A DNA stretch of 64,000 bases from Chloroflexota bacterium (lineage in GTDB: Bacteria; Chloroflexota; Anaerolineae; Anaerolineales; Villigracilaceae). The notes below the pieces were generated by a model. It had not been told where the DNA came from. It worked only from the letters and a program-made list of their open reading frames with translations, and ran no database searches. Of this stretch, positions 49,527 to 58,745 are shown piece by piece. Numbering within the stretch: position 1 is the stretch's first letter; every line of letters begins with the position of its first letter. Position numbers and translations under genes: made by a program. The stretch lies in the NCBI GenBank assembly GCA_016195815.1, contig JACPYX010000018.1:62001-126000 (forward strand). Reading direction: 5' to 3'.

Positions 49527-50495
49527 ATGAAAGTTGTGCGTGTGCACCAATACGGCGGTCTCGAAGCATTGAAGTACGAGGATGTTTCCCTGCCCGAACC
49601 CGGCGCGGGCGAAGCGCGCATAAAGATCGAGGCAAGCGGAGTCAACTTCATTGACATCTATCATCGCCTCGGACGTTATCAAGGCCCGCTGCCGCTTACG
49701 CTTGGACAGGAGGCGGCGGGAACAGTCGACGCGATTGGTTCAAATGTGACCGATGTAAAGCCGGGCGAGCGCGTGGCTTTTGCCAGCGTTCAGGGCACAT
49801 ACGCCGAGTATGTAATCGCTCCGGTATGGAGGCTCGTTCCGATTCCTGCGGAGGCGAAGGCTCAACAAGCGGCAGCGGTGATGCTCCAGGGGATGACCGC
49901 GCATTATTTGACTCAAGACACCTATCCGATCAAGAAAGGTAATACGGCTCTGATCCATGCGGCGGGCGGCGGTACCGGGCAACTGTTGGTACAGATTGCG
50001 AAACTGCGCGGCGCGCGCGTCATTGGCACAGTTTCCACAGAAGAAAAAATTGCTCTCGCGCGCGAGGCTGGCGCGGATGAAGTTATCAATTACACTCAAA
50101 AGGATTTTGAAGTCGAAGTCAAAAAGTTGACGAACAATGCAGGCGTAGATGTAGTTTACGATTCGGTTGGCAAGGATACGTTTGACAAGAGTCTGAATTG
50201 CCTGCGGCGGCGCGGCTACATGGTTCTCTTCGGCCAGTCGTCCGGCTCCGTTCCGCCGATTGATCCACAAATTCTGAACGCGAAAGGCTCGCTCTTTTTG
50301 ACGCGTCCTTTCCTCGCGCACTATACCGCCGACCGCGCCGAGATATTGAGCAGAGCAAATGACCTGTTCAAATGGATCGCGGCTGGACAACTGAAAGTCC
50401 GGATTGACAAAACCTTCCCCCTGGCAGAAGCTGCCGAAGCGCAGCGCTACCTCGAAAACAGACAATCGAAGGGCAAGATCGTTTTGATTCCATGA
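49527..50495 (+). CDS. Zeta-crystallin-type NADPH:quinone oxidoreductase
   Basis: 322-residue zinc-free MDR-superfamily enzyme. The N-terminal GroES-like domain has [15 protein letters not shown], and the NADPH-binding domain has [30 protein letters not shown]. It likely reduces quinones by one or two electrons in the cytosol. Start ATG 49527 follows CGGAGATAAAC, 12 bp after small protein 3, so it may be in the same operon. No link to the ATPases is evident from sequence. Confidence 0.9.
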   Translation: MKVVRVHQYGGLEALKYEDVSLPEPGAGEARIKIEASGVNFIDIYHRLGRYQGPLPLTLGQEAAGTVDAIGSNVTDVKPGERVAFASVQGTYAEYVIAPVWRLVPIPAEAKAQQAAAVMLQGMTAHYLTQDTYPIKKGNTALIHAAGGGTGQLLVQIAKLRGARVIGTVSTEEKIALAREAGADEVINYTQKDFEVEVKKLTNNAGVDVVYDSVGKDTFDKSLNCLRRRGYMVLFGQSSGSVPPIDPQILNAKGSLFLTRPFLAHYTADRAEILSRANDLFKWIAAGQLKVRIDKTFPLAEAAEAQRYLENRQSKGKIVLIP

Positions 50496-50614
50496 CCTGG
50501 CGGCAGATTGCCAACGCGGCGGCCTTCCTGCTTTCGCCTGCCGCATCATACCTTACCGGCGTGATGCTGACCGTTGACGGCGGACAATATAAATCCACGT
50601 TGCTGATCTTTTGA
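50492..50614 (+). pseudogene. C-terminal fragment of a short-chain dehydrogenase
   Basis: ATGA overlap with the quinone reductase opens a 40-codon frame. It begins [21 protein letters not shown] and continues to [14 protein letters not shown], the usual C-terminal end of an SDR enzyme (EIANAVLFLASDAASYITG...VDGG). The catalytic domain is absent. It is a gene remnant although it could be translated. Confidence 0.75.
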
Positions 50615-50670
50615 TGAACTCTAAACTAAGTGTTTGAAAATAAATACAATTAGAAAAAAGTGAAAAATAG

Positions 50671-50696
50671 ACCCGGCTTAGAATCCGGGTTTATTT
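50671..50696 (+). terminator. Intrinsic terminator of the ArsA-like cassette/quinone reductase transcript
   Basis: ACCCGG pairs with CCGGGT around CTTAGAAT, followed by TTATTTG. It lies upstream of murJ. Confidence 0.65.
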
Positions 50697-50713
50697 GTGG
50701 TTAAATATCGTCC

Positions 50714-52213
50714 ATGAAGAAATTATCATTTCTCACTCGGATTTCGCTCCTGCTCGGATTCTTTTTCACGTTGGACAAAGTGCTGGCCTTTGCGCGCTCG
50801 ATCATCATCGCGCGCACATTCAGTCTTTCATTTGAACTCGACGCCTTCAACGTCGCAAATAATTTGCCCGACCTTTTGTTCGCGCTGATCTCCGGCGGCG
50901 CGCTGGCGATGGCTTTCATTCCGGTATTGAGTTCGACTCTCACATTGCAAGGCCGCGCCGCCGCCTGGGATTTATTTTCGCGCGTGGCAAATCTGGCCTT
51001 CATTGTCACGGCATCGGCGGCGGTCGTTATCGCGGTTTTTTCCGGGCAGATCGTCAAAGCGCAGATCGGCATCGCGCCCGGCTTCGACCCGGAACAACAG
51101 CGCCTCATCGCGGACTTGATGCGGCTCAACCTGATCGCAACCGTCATCTTCTCGATCAGCGGACTCGTCATGGCCGGCCTGCAAGCCAATCAGCATTTTC
51201 TTTTCCCCGCCCTCGCGCCGACTCTTTATAACGTCGGTCAGATCTTCGGCGCGCTGATTCTTGCGCCGCGTTTCGGTGTACAAGGCCTCGTCTATGGTGT
51301 GATCATCGGCGCGCTCCTGCATCTCGGCATTCAAATCCCGGCGCTCATCAAATATCAATTTCGCTGGACACCTTCGCTTAAAATTGATCCGGCTGTGATC
51401 GAGGCGCTCAAAATTGTCGGGCCGCGCCTGCTGACCATGTTCATGATCCAGGCCATGTTCATCCTGCGCGATAACTTTGCCTCGCGGCTGGATCAAGTCG
51501 GCGCGATCTCATCGCTAACCTATGGATGGATGATCATGCAAGTGCCTGAAACTTTGCTCGGGACCGCGATTGCCACCGCGCTTCTGCCGACTCTTTCCGA
51601 ACTCGCGGCGCGCGGCGACTGGGCCGGCTTCCGTCAAACGATCGAGAAAGCCATCCGAATTTTGGTCGCGTTAACCCTGCCGGCCGCGGCGGTCATCGCG
51701 GCGGGAATCCAGCCGCTGGCGCGCGCCGCGTTCGGGTTCGATGAAGCCGGCACGAATCTCCTGACGTGGACCACCCGCGTTTATCTGCTGACGTTATGCG
51801 GTTATGCCATTCAGGAAATCGCGGCGCGTTCGTTCTACGCGCGCAAAGAAGCCTGGATTCCGTTCTTCGGCGCCACAATCCGCATAGCAATTTATATTCC
51901 CATTGCATTGACCGCGCTGGCCGCTTTCCGTTCCATCGGCGCGCCCGCCATCGCATTCGCGGAATTGTCGCTCACAGTTGAGGCCGCTTTGATGTTTTTC
52001 TGGTTGGGCAAAAAAATGCGCGAGCCGTTGAAAGTTGACGGAGCCATGCTCAAAGGGCTGGCCGCGGCCCTGTTTGGCGGAGGCACGGCTTACGTCCTGG
52101 CGGTGATCGTGCCTGGCTCCGCAGTGTTGACCGCCATCTTTGGCATGGTCGTCGGCGCGGGCATCGCGCTCGCCATCGTCTGGAAGGAAGCACGTCTGCT
52201 TTTCAATCTCTAA
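50714..52213 (+). CDS. murJ: Lipid II flippase MurJ
   Basis: 499-residue MATE-like MOP-superfamily flippase with about 14 membrane helices that exports the peptidoglycan precursor lipid II. Recognisable are ARSIIIARTFSLSFELDAFNVANNLPDLLFALISGGALAMAFIPV near the N-terminus and FMIQAMFILRDNFASRL / AIATALLPTLSELAA later. In Chloroflexota the wall is atypical but MurJ is usually present. It is followed 20 bp later by the TPR protein gene. Confidence 0.92.
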   Translation: MKKLSFLTRISLLLGFFFTLDKVLAFARSIIIARTFSLSFELDAFNVANNLPDLLFALISGGALAMAFIPVLSSTLTLQGRAAAWDLFSRVANLAFIVTASAAVVIAVFSGQIVKAQIGIAPGFDPEQQRLIADLMRLNLIATVIFSISGLVMAGLQANQHFLFPALAPTLYNVGQIFGALILAPRFGVQGLVYGVIIGALLHLGIQIPALIKYQFRWTPSLKIDPAVIEALKIVGPRLLTMFMIQAMFILRDNFASRLDQVGAISSLTYGWMIMQVPETLLGTAIATALLPTLSELAARGDWAGFRQTIEKAIRILVALTLPAAAVIAAGIQPLARAAFGFDEAGTNLLTWTTRVYLLTLCGYAIQEIAARSFYARKEAWIPFFGATIRIAIYIPIALTALAAFRSIGAPAIAFAELSLTVEAALMFFWLGKKMREPLKVDGAMLKGLAAALFGGGTAYVLAVIVPGSAVLTAIFGMVVGAGIALAIVWKEARLLFNL

Positions 52214-52233
52214 GTCACGGTATAATTGCAATC

Positions 52234-53253
52234 ATGTCTGAAGAATCTGAGACCACGCAAGAAATCCAGCCCATCAAAGAAGATGATACCCAGCCACTCA
52301 AGCCGGTTAAACCGGCTCCGCGTTGGCGTTCCGTTTTATACACCGTACTGGGCGTCATCATTCTGCTGGCGCTCGGCCTGTTGGGCGGTTACAAAAGCGG
52401 CATTGGCGACCGGACAAACGCAGCATCGCAAGTGATTAGCAAGCAACTAACGGAGCAATATCAACTGGCGCTGGTGGATGAGCAATTTGGCCGCTACGAG
52501 GCCGCCAAACAGCGGCTTGAGTTTATCATTCAAAACGATCCGGGTTTTCCCGGCGCGCAGAACGAGCTGGCAAAAGTGCTGGTCTTTTTAACCGTCCCGA
52601 CCGCCACGCCGACACTGGCCCCCACGCCAACAGCTGACATCCGCGGCGTCCAGGCTTTATTCTCCACCGCCCAACAATTGATCACAGCCGGAGATTGGCC
52701 GAACGCGCTGGCCGCCCTGGATCAACTCCGCAAGCAAGACCCGGCTTTTAATACTTCGCAAGTGGACGGGATGTATTACTTCGCCCTGCGCAACTACGGC
52801 GTGAATCTAATTCTCCAGCAGGGTAACCTGGAAGGCGGCATTTACGAGTTGACTCTGGCCGAACGTTTTGCGCCTCTCGACCGCGACGCCGACGGTCTGC
52901 GCGAAGGCGCGCGGGCTTACATTCAGGCGTCCAGCTTCTATGGTGTTGACTGGAAACAATCGGCCGCCTTCTTTGCAGATGTCGCCGCAGGCTGGCCTTC
53001 CCTGTGGGACGGAACCATGACTGCCGCCCAGCGTTATCAGGTCGCGCTCATGCGCTACGGCGACCAATTATTCGGACAGAAGAGTTATTGCGACGCAGTC
53101 GTGCAATATCAGGCCGCGCAAAATATCGGCAACTTAGACCAGCAGGCATCCAAGAATTTCAACCAGGCCTACCAGACCTGTTACCCGCCGACGGAAGTCC
53201 CAACTGATACGCCGGCCGCTCCTCCAACTGATACACCCGTCCCGACTCCATAA
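52234..53253 (+). CDS. Membrane-anchored TPR-like protein
   Basis: 339 residues. A cytosolic Pro-rich N-terminus, one membrane helix at about 38-60 (VLYTVLGVIILLALGLLGGY), then degenerate tetratricopeptide-like helices: EQYQLALVDEQFGRYEAAKQRLEFIIQNDPGFPGAQNELAKVL and WPNALAALDQLRKQDPAFN. A Thr/Pro linker sits at about 115-130, and the C-terminus is Pro/Thr-rich (TPAAPPTDTPVPTP). No enzymatic motif. It probably scaffolds an envelope complex, perhaps with MurJ upstream. Confidence 0.75.
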   Translation: MSEESETTQEIQPIKEDDTQPLKPVKPAPRWRSVLYTVLGVIILLALGLLGGYKSGIGDRTNAASQVISKQLTEQYQLALVDEQFGRYEAAKQRLEFIIQNDPGFPGAQNELAKVLVFLTVPTATPTLAPTPTADIRGVQALFSTAQQLITAGDWPNALAALDQLRKQDPAFNTSQVDGMYYFALRNYGVNLILQQGNLEGGIYELTLAERFAPLDRDADGLREGARAYIQASSFYGVDWKQSAAFFADVAAGWPSLWDGTMTAAQRYQVALMRYGDQLFGQKSYCDAVVQYQAAQNIGNLDQQASKNFNQAYQTCYPPTEVPTDTPAAPPTDTPVPTP

Positions 53254-53258
53254 CCCCA

Positions 53259-53762
53259 ATGCCAACCATTCCATCCTGGGTACTGGCGCTGATCTTCTGG
53301 CTCCATTTGCTCGCAACTGTGACCTGGGTTGGGAGTCTGGTCGCGATCTCAGTGCTGGTCCTGCCCGCCGCGCGGACACTCCAACCGGTTGACCATTTAG
53401 CCTTTATCGAAGCCATGCAACGCCGCCTGGAACCAATCGCATGGTTCAGTCTGAGTCTCTTAATTGTGACCGGGTTGTTCCAGATGAGCGTCAATCCCCA
53501 CTATGACGGCTTTCTTTCGACCAGCACGCAATGGTCATTATCCATATTGATCAAGCAAGTACTGGTGGTGATCATGGTGGCGGTCAGCGCGGTACAAACC
53601 TGGGAAGTGCTGCCTGCCATCCGCCGCACGCTGATGAGGAAGAATAAATCCAGCCAGGAGCAACTGCTGAAATTACAACGCCGGGAGACCTTGCTGTTGC
53701 GGGCGAATTTAACGCTCGCGATCCTGATCTTACTGGCGACGGCATTTGCAAGAGCAGCATGA
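53259..53762 (+). CDS. CopD-like four-helix membrane protein
   Basis: 167 residues with four predicted membrane helices, like CopD/DUF4149 proteins. Helix 1 has HLLATVTWVGSLVAISVLVLPAA (with conserved His and Trp-x-Gly), helix 2 WFSLSLLIVTGLFQMSVNPHY, and helix 3 IKQVLVVIMVAVSAVQ. Copper import or haem-linked roles are suggested for relatives; no metal genes are adjacent. It starts 5 bp after the TPR gene. Confidence 0.72.
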   Translation: MPTIPSWVLALIFWLHLLATVTWVGSLVAISVLVLPAARTLQPVDHLAFIEAMQRRLEPIAWFSLSLLIVTGLFQMSVNPHYDGFLSTSTQWSLSILIKQVLVVIMVAVSAVQTWEVLPAIRRTLMRKNKSSQEQLLKLQRRETLLLRANLTLAILILLATAFARAA

Positions 53763-53771
53763 AATACAAAC

Positions 53772-53793
53772 CAACAGGGACCCGTCCCTGTTG
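53772..53793. terminator. Hairpin between convergent CopD-like and GT39 genes
   Basis: CAACAGGGAC pairs perfectly with GTCCCTGTTG across two bases. Short T-rich flank on the minus strand (GTTTGTATTT). Confidence 0.65.
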
Positions 53794-53795
53794 TA

Positions 53796-55304
53796 CTATC
53801 GGGGCGATTTGAAGAATTGATCCGGCTGGTCAGTATAATAATGGATCACGCGGCGGTTGGGATAATCCCGCGCCAGGGCCTCATCTGCGCCGGGGCCAAG
53901 TGAAAGCGCAAAGACAAAGGGCGAAGATAAGTCTGCATTTTGTAATTCCAACAAACCACCATATTCCGTCCACGTTTTTCGAAAATGCACAATGACCAGC
54001 GCAGGCGTCAACTCTCTGGCCTTTGCCGTTTCAAAAGGCGCCAGCATGGCGCGGTTGATTCCGTATAAATTGGTCATTTCATTCAAACGTTTCGGCAGAT
54101 AAACGATCAAGTTATAACCAATCAGAAAGATGCCCAGCAAAATTGTCGCGGCCTGTATCCACCTGCGCGCGCGGCCTTCGCTCACTGCGCGTTCCGCCAG
54201 CCAGAACATACCCGCCGCGCTGACCAGCGTCAGGCCGAAGAAACCTTCATAATAATAACGCGGGCCGTATAAATTCGAGCCGATCCAATAGGTTGTATAT
54301 AACAAAACAATCGCGGGGAAGACAGATGCGACCAGCCAGGCGCGCGCGTTCCGCCCCAGCGCCCAAACCCCAAAAGGCAGAAATAACCATGAGACATTCC
54401 CCCATCCAAAGAAATCGCTCCAGCCCGATTTAAAACTGATCTTCAGATTCACCCACGCCCAATAGAGACTGTGTCCGCCCGCCTGCCGCCCGAAGCCTTC
54501 GCCAAAACCGATCTTGTCGTATTTCCACCATAGCGTGTACGGATTTAACATTAGATCGCCTGCGACGGCAAACTGCCAAAGCGGAACCAAAGCCGCGGTG
54601 AAAGCCGCCAGCAGGCCAATCGTCAGGATTTTGATGCGGATGGATTGGTCACCGCGCATGAGCAGGATCAAACCATGGATAAAGAAAGGCAGCCCGACAC
54701 CGATAGCTGTCAATGGGCGCGTCAGGGCCAGGACTCCGAGGCTGAGTCCCGCGACTGAAACTGTCAGCCACGCTGGAAGTTTTTGCGCCGCGTCGAAAGT
54801 ATCCAGCCACGCCAGCGCGAAGGCCAGACTCAAAAACAGCGACCACGGATGCGAAAGCAGCGAGCCTGAATTGATCAGAAAGAAGGGCGATGTAATCGTG
54901 AGCAGTGCGGCCAATAAAGCCACGCGTTCATCGAAAATTTTTTTGCCGAGCAAATACGTCAACCAAATTCCCAGCCCTGACAAAATGGGATTAACCCAGG
55001 CGCGTGCGCTCAGCAAAACACCCAGCGATAACATCAGCGGCCAGCCGAGCGGGTACTTGCCGAAACGCTGGCCGTTGTAATCCACCACAAATGGAACCAT
55101 GATGCTTTTCGGGTCAGCCGGAGATGGCAGCGCGACCTTGCCCTGCGCCAAAACCTGCGCTTGCCAGGCGTAAGCCATTTCATCTTCGATGTGAGGGATT
55201 TGTTCGTAGACGCGCGCAGAGACGAGATAAGCCGCGGCAATTGCAACGAGGCTGAGGCAGAGGGCCATGCGGTCAATGCGGGACATGTTGAAATTACGCA
55301 TCAC
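53796..55304 (-). CDS. GT39/PMT-type glycosyltransferase
   Basis: 502-residue multi-spanning GT-C glycosyltransferase of the dolichyl/polyprenyl-phosphate-mannose type. The first extracytoplasmic loop has the catalytic acidic pair PHIEDEMAYAWQAQVLAQG (ED), followed by YNGQRFGKYPLGWPLML. About 11 helices. It transfers a lipid-linked sugar to protein or lipid outside the membrane. It overlaps rimO by four bases (ATGA), so it is translated from the same mRNA. Confidence 0.85.
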   Translation of the reverse strand: MMRNFNMSRIDRMALCLSLVAIAAAYLVSARVYEQIPHIEDEMAYAWQAQVLAQGKVALPSPADPKSIMVPFVVDYNGQRFGKYPLGWPLMLSLGVLLSARAWVNPILSGLGIWLTYLLGKKIFDERVALLAALLTITSPFFLINSGSLLSHPWSLFLSLAFALAWLDTFDAAQKLPAWLTVSVAGLSLGVLALTRPLTAIGVGLPFFIHGLILLMRGDQSIRIKILTIGLLAAFTAALVPLWQFAVAGDLMLNPYTLWWKYDKIGFGEGFGRQAGGHSLYWAWVNLKISFKSGWSDFFGWGNVSWLFLPFGVWALGRNARAWLVASVFPAIVLLYTTYWIGSNLYGPRYYYEGFFGLTLVSAAGMFWLAERAVSEGRARRWIQAATILLGIFLIGYNLIVYLPKRLNEMTNLYGINRAMLAPFETAKARELTPALVIVHFRKTWTEYGGLLELQNADLSSPFVFALSLGPGADEALARDYPNRRVIHYYTDQPDQFFKSPR

Positions 55305-56656
55305 ATAACGCGTAATATGTTTTGAGTGACAGGTGCGCCTGTCAGATCGTACGCCATTGCGCCGGTAATTTTTACCGGCACAATTTCTCCGATCTCCGTC
55401 CTGCCTTCAACAAAGACCATGCCGTCAATTTCCGGCGCGTCTCGGTAGGAACGGCCAATCGAAATTTCCTTATCGCGGCCTTCGATCAAGACATCCAGCG
55501 TCCTGCCGACATACGATTGGTTGATCTGAAGCGAAATGTTTTGTTGAAGTTCCATCAACCGTTCATAGCGTTCCTGCTTGACCTCAGCCGGGATCGGATC
55601 GCCGAGCGGTTCGGAGGTTGTGCCCGGCTCGAACGAGAATTGAAATGTCCCGACGCGGTCGAAACGGATCTCGTTTACAAAATCGAACAGCGATTGGAAT
55701 TCCGCCTCCGTCTCGCCTGGATAGCCGACGATGAACGTGGTGCGGATGGAAAGATTCGGAATTGTCGAACGCATCTTGCCGAGAGTCTTGTAAACCCAAT
55801 CAATATTGGAGGGCCGTTTCATGCGATATAGTGTTTTCGGGGCGGCATGTTGGAGGGGCATGTCAAGATACGGCAAAACCTGTTTGCGCGTTGCCATCAC
55901 TTCAATGAGCCGGTCGGTCACATAACCCGGATAGGCGTACATGATGCGAATCCAATCCATGTCTGGCACGGCGTCGGTTATTTGTTCGAGTAAGATGGCC
56001 AGCCCGTCTTTGAGTCCAAGATCGTGGCCGTAATCGGTCGTATCTTGCGCGATCAGCACCAGCTCGCGCACGCCGCTATCGCGCAATTGACGCGCTTCGC
56101 TGAGTATCGCCTGAATGGGGCGGCTGATCGCCGTGCCTTTGATCAGTGGGATGGCACAGAAGGCGCAGGGACGGCGGCAGCCGTCGGCGATCTTGAGATA
56201 GGCCGAAGCGCCCGCCACACTCGCTCGAACGGTGTCCGCCTCATCGGTCCCGACGGTGGCGGCTTCTGTCGGCAGATGATAAATCGGTTCGGGGTGAGGT
56301 CCTTTGCGAAGTTCGCGCACGACTTGCACAATGTCCATCCAGCGGCGGGTGCCGAGGATGCCGTCAATACCCGGCACTTGTTGGGCGACTTCCGCGCCGT
56401 ATCGTTGAGTTAAACATCCGGCTGCGATCAAGAGCTGGTCATTTCGCTTGCCTTCGGAAAGTTCTCGCAAAACATCAATCGACTCTTGTTTGGCGGGGCC
56501 GATAAATCCGCAAGTGTTGACGATCAGGATATTTGCTTTGGCGGGGTTTTCGACGGCGCGATAACCATCGCGCATCAATAATTGCGCCATCGAATCTGAG
56601 TCAACAGTATTCTTGGCGCAGCCAAGTGAAACAAGGTGGAATGTATTGGAAGCCAA
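55301..56656 (-). CDS. rimO: Ribosomal protein S12 methylthiotransferase RimO
   Basis: 451-residue radical-SAM methylthiotransferase. The N-terminal UPF0004 domain has VSLGCAKNTVDSD and NTCGFIGPAKQES with auxiliary cluster cysteines. The radical-SAM motif is CRRPCAFCAIP (CxxxCxxC), and the C-terminal TRAM domain follows GRTLDVLIEGRD. GCAKNTVDSD identifies RimO rather than MiaB. It modifies the conserved Asp of S12. It lies between the RodZ-like gene and GT39, with 2 bp and -4 bp spacing. Confidence 0.95.
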   Translation of the reverse strand: MASNTFHLVSLGCAKNTVDSDSMAQLLMRDGYRAVENPAKANILIVNTCGFIGPAKQESIDVLRELSEGKRNDQLLIAAGCLTQRYGAEVAQQVPGIDGILGTRRWMDIVQVVRELRKGPHPEPIYHLPTEAATVGTDEADTVRASVAGASAYLKIADGCRRPCAFCAIPLIKGTAISRPIQAILSEARQLRDSGVRELVLIAQDTTDYGHDLGLKDGLAILLEQITDAVPDMDWIRIMYAYPGYVTDRLIEVMATRKQVLPYLDMPLQHAAPKTLYRMKRPSNIDWVYKTLGKMRSTIPNLSIRTTFIVGYPGETEAEFQSLFDFVNEIRFDRVGTFQFSFEPGTTSEPLGDPIPAEVKQERYERLMELQQNISLQINQSYVGRTLDVLIEGRDKEISIGRSYRDAPEIDGMVFVEGRTEIGEIVPVKITGAMAYDLTGAPVTQNILRVM

Positions 56657-56658
56657 AA

Positions 56659-57846
56659 TTATCCTCCGGCTTTCGGGGTGGGGGTCACAGGCGGCGTGCG
56701 CGTTCGCGAGGGCGTAGCCGTAACAGTCGGCGACGGGGTGAGTGTGATGTTCGGCGTGGCGGTGGCCGTCGGCGGTTGAGTTCCGGTCGGCGTTGCGATA
56801 CCCTGCGCCGAATAAACGCGGTCAATCACTTCGCCGAAGTTGCCCATCAGGCCAAGATCGCGCCCATTATATGTAACTTTAAGAGCGGCGGCATTCCCGA
56901 CCAGAACTTCGATTTGACTTTCCGCGTCAAACGGATACGCGGAGCCTGGTTCGACGCGTCCATCGAATTTTACTTTCCCATCAACCGTCACACGCAGATA
57001 TGTGCGCGCGGTCGCAACCAGATTGATCTGAACGGTGATACTGGACCCCAGCGTAGGCGCTTCAGCAGTCGCCAGAATTTCCTGGGTGGCGGCGATGAGC
57101 GTATCCTGCGCTGGAATAAGAGTCACTTCCTGCAACGCGGTCGGTGTTCCGGCTACGAGAATTTCAGATATGGAAGGCGCGGTCGCTTTAGGGCGTGGCG
57201 CGGATTGGGCCAAGATTACAAAGCCAATTCCCCAGATGGCAAAAAGCGCCAGCAAGATCGCCACGCTGCCGCCGAATAACAAATCAGTGCTAATAAAGGC
57301 ACGCCACGGCGGGAGCACAGTGCTGACCGTCATCGGCGCGCGCTTCCGAACCGGCCTTTGTGCGCGCCGCTCACGATGCCGCGCCTGCAGTCCATCCGCA
57401 AAACGCAACAAAATGGTATCCACATCCAGATCCAGAAAGACGGCATAATTGGCAAGGATGCCGCGTGTCTGCACCGGTGAGGGCAGGCTTTCCAAAGCGC
57501 CATCTTCGAGAGCCTTCAAGAAGATAGCCCGCACGCGCGTATTACGTTCAATCTCATCGTACGTCAGGCTCAACATTTCGCGCCGCTTGCGCAACTGTTG
57601 TCCGATCTCGACGAAAATCTCTTCGGAAGAAAGAGCCGGCTTATTTACTTCAGCAGGCAGCGGAAAGTCCGCTGTTCTTTGAGGGTCGAAATCCAGGACA
57701 TTGGATTCCGGTTCGAAGCTGGATTCAAATTCCGCTGCCTGCCGCGTCTCTTCGGCTTCGCTCTGGGCGGGCTTTCGCCGGTTGGCCGTTATCGTGAATT
57801 TCGCGGCAACTGAATCCAACCAGGCGCGCCAGACAGGCGCGCGCAT
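56659..57846 (-). CDS. RodZ-like protein, C-terminal part (second HTH, membrane helix, DUF4115)
   Basis: As an independent frame it starts at ATG 57846, but the same frame is open upstream to the A10 run at 58044-58053. The whole is best read as the downstream half of the gene starting at 58679, reached by a -1 frameshift. The visible domains are a HTH_25-type helix-turn-helix (EEIFVEIGQQLRKRREMLSLTYDEIE), a membrane helix (SVAILLALFAIWGIGFVILA), a DUF4115 beta domain (YLRVTVDGKVKFDGRVEPG) and a Thr/Pro tail. RodZ links MreB to the cell wall; the role in Chloroflexota is unclear. Confidence 0.8.
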   Translation of the reverse strand: MRAPVWRAWLDSVAAKFTITANRRKPAQSEAEETRQAAEFESSFEPESNVLDFDPQRTADFPLPAEVNKPALSSEEIFVEIGQQLRKRREMLSLTYDEIERNTRVRAIFLKALEDGALESLPSPVQTRGILANYAVFLDLDVDTILLRFADGLQARHRERRAQRPVRKRAPMTVSTVLPPWRAFISTDLLFGGSVAILLALFAIWGIGFVILAQSAPRPKATAPSISEILVAGTPTALQEVTLIPAQDTLIAATQEILATAEAPTLGSSITVQINLVATARTYLRVTVDGKVKFDGRVEPGSAYPFDAESQIEVLVGNAAALKVTYNGRDLGLMGNFGEVIDRVYSAQGIATPTGTQPPTATATPNITLTPSPTVTATPSRTRTPPVTPTPKAGG

Positions 57847-57911
57847 ACGCGCCTCAACAGGCGTTTCTTCAGATACAGATTCGGTTTGAGGGCTTTCCTG
57901 CGGAGTTGAAT

Positions 57912-58679
57912 CTAAACGCGGTTCTTCGGCTTGCGACTCTGCGTCTTCTTTGAAACGCGGCGCGTTGGGGGTGAATTCGGCTTGCGCAACGATAATCCGC
58001 GCTTCGTGTGAGATTTCGATGTCTTCGGGAGTAAGTTCGTTACTTTTTTTTTTACAACCGATTTCCTGCCGGGTTTTTCCCTTGAAATTTTGGCCGTCTT
58101 GGATGCGGGCTTTTTATTATTAGTTGAAGCCGTCTTTTTAGCAGGCGAACGTTTTTTCGTGATCGGCTCTACAACCGGGATGGATTCTTCAAGAGCAACA
58201 GGCGCGGGCCTGGCAGGTAATTCTTCGGTATAGCGCGCAGGCTCAAATTCTGGTTCAGGGGCAGGCTGCTCGGGTTCGGCGGATGCAACCGGGACAATCG
58301 TCTCTGAAGCCGAGCGGCGCGTGAAGCGTTCACGCAGATTTGTCAGCAGGTTGGGACGCGCAGGCGCAGGCTTGGAAACGGACTCTTGAACGGGGGCTGC
58401 CGGAAGGTCTGTGCTGGGCGGTATCGAAACATCCGGCGAAGAGACGATTGGTTGAGAGTTAGATTGGCGCGGCATCGGGGTTGCGTTCAAACCGAGAAAG
58501 TCGGCATAGATTCGCAAAAATCCGCGCGCCTGTGCAGCGGACGGAATAGCAGAGAGATCATCGCGCTCAAGGGCTTCGAGATAATGCGGACGAATACGCG
58601 TCGCCGCCGAGACTTGCTCGATACTGAGGCGTTTTTGTTGGCGGGCTTGCCCGAGTTTTTGACCAATGGTTTCAGACAT
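57912..58679 (-). CDS. RodZ-like HTH protein, N-terminal part (short frame)
   Basis: 255 residues if translated without frameshifting. An HTH_25 domain opens the protein (IGQKLGQARQQKRLSIEQVSAATRIRPHYLEALERDD). A long Pro/Ser/Glu linker follows, then a lysine-rich stretch (KKRSPAKKTASTNNKKPASK). The A10 tract codes KKKV; after it the zero-frame tail is RSK-rich, whereas the -1 frame gives an acidic, Pro-poor sequence that joins the second RodZ-like half. Start ATG 58679 is preceded by an A/T-rich region. Zero-frame end at 57912. Confidence 0.75.
   Translation of the reverse strand: MSETIGQKLGQARQQKRLSIEQVSAATRIRPHYLEALERDDLSAIPSAAQARGFLRIYADFLGLNATPMPRQSNSQPIVSSPDVSIPPSTDLPAAPVQESVSKPAPARPNLLTNLRERFTRRSASETIVPVASAEPEQPAPEPEFEPARYTEELPARPAPVALEESIPVVEPITKKRSPAKKTASTNNKKPASKTAKISREKPGRKSVVKKKVTNLLPKTSKSHTKRGLSLRKPNSPPTRRVSKKTQSRKPKNRV
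58044..58053 (-). other. A10 slippery tract, candidate -1 frameshift or transcriptional slippage site
   Basis: The coding strand has ten consecutive A's (reading GTA AAA AAA AAA GTA in the zero frame). Slipping back one base changes the next codons to AGT AAC GAA, which stays open without stop into the 56659-57846 frame. A sequencing indel is the alternative. Confidence 0.6.
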
Positions 58680-58745
58680 AATTCGATATTTATTTTAACA
58701 CAACATCACCGGCCTCTTTGAGCCGGTGATGAATAGAAGACTTTA

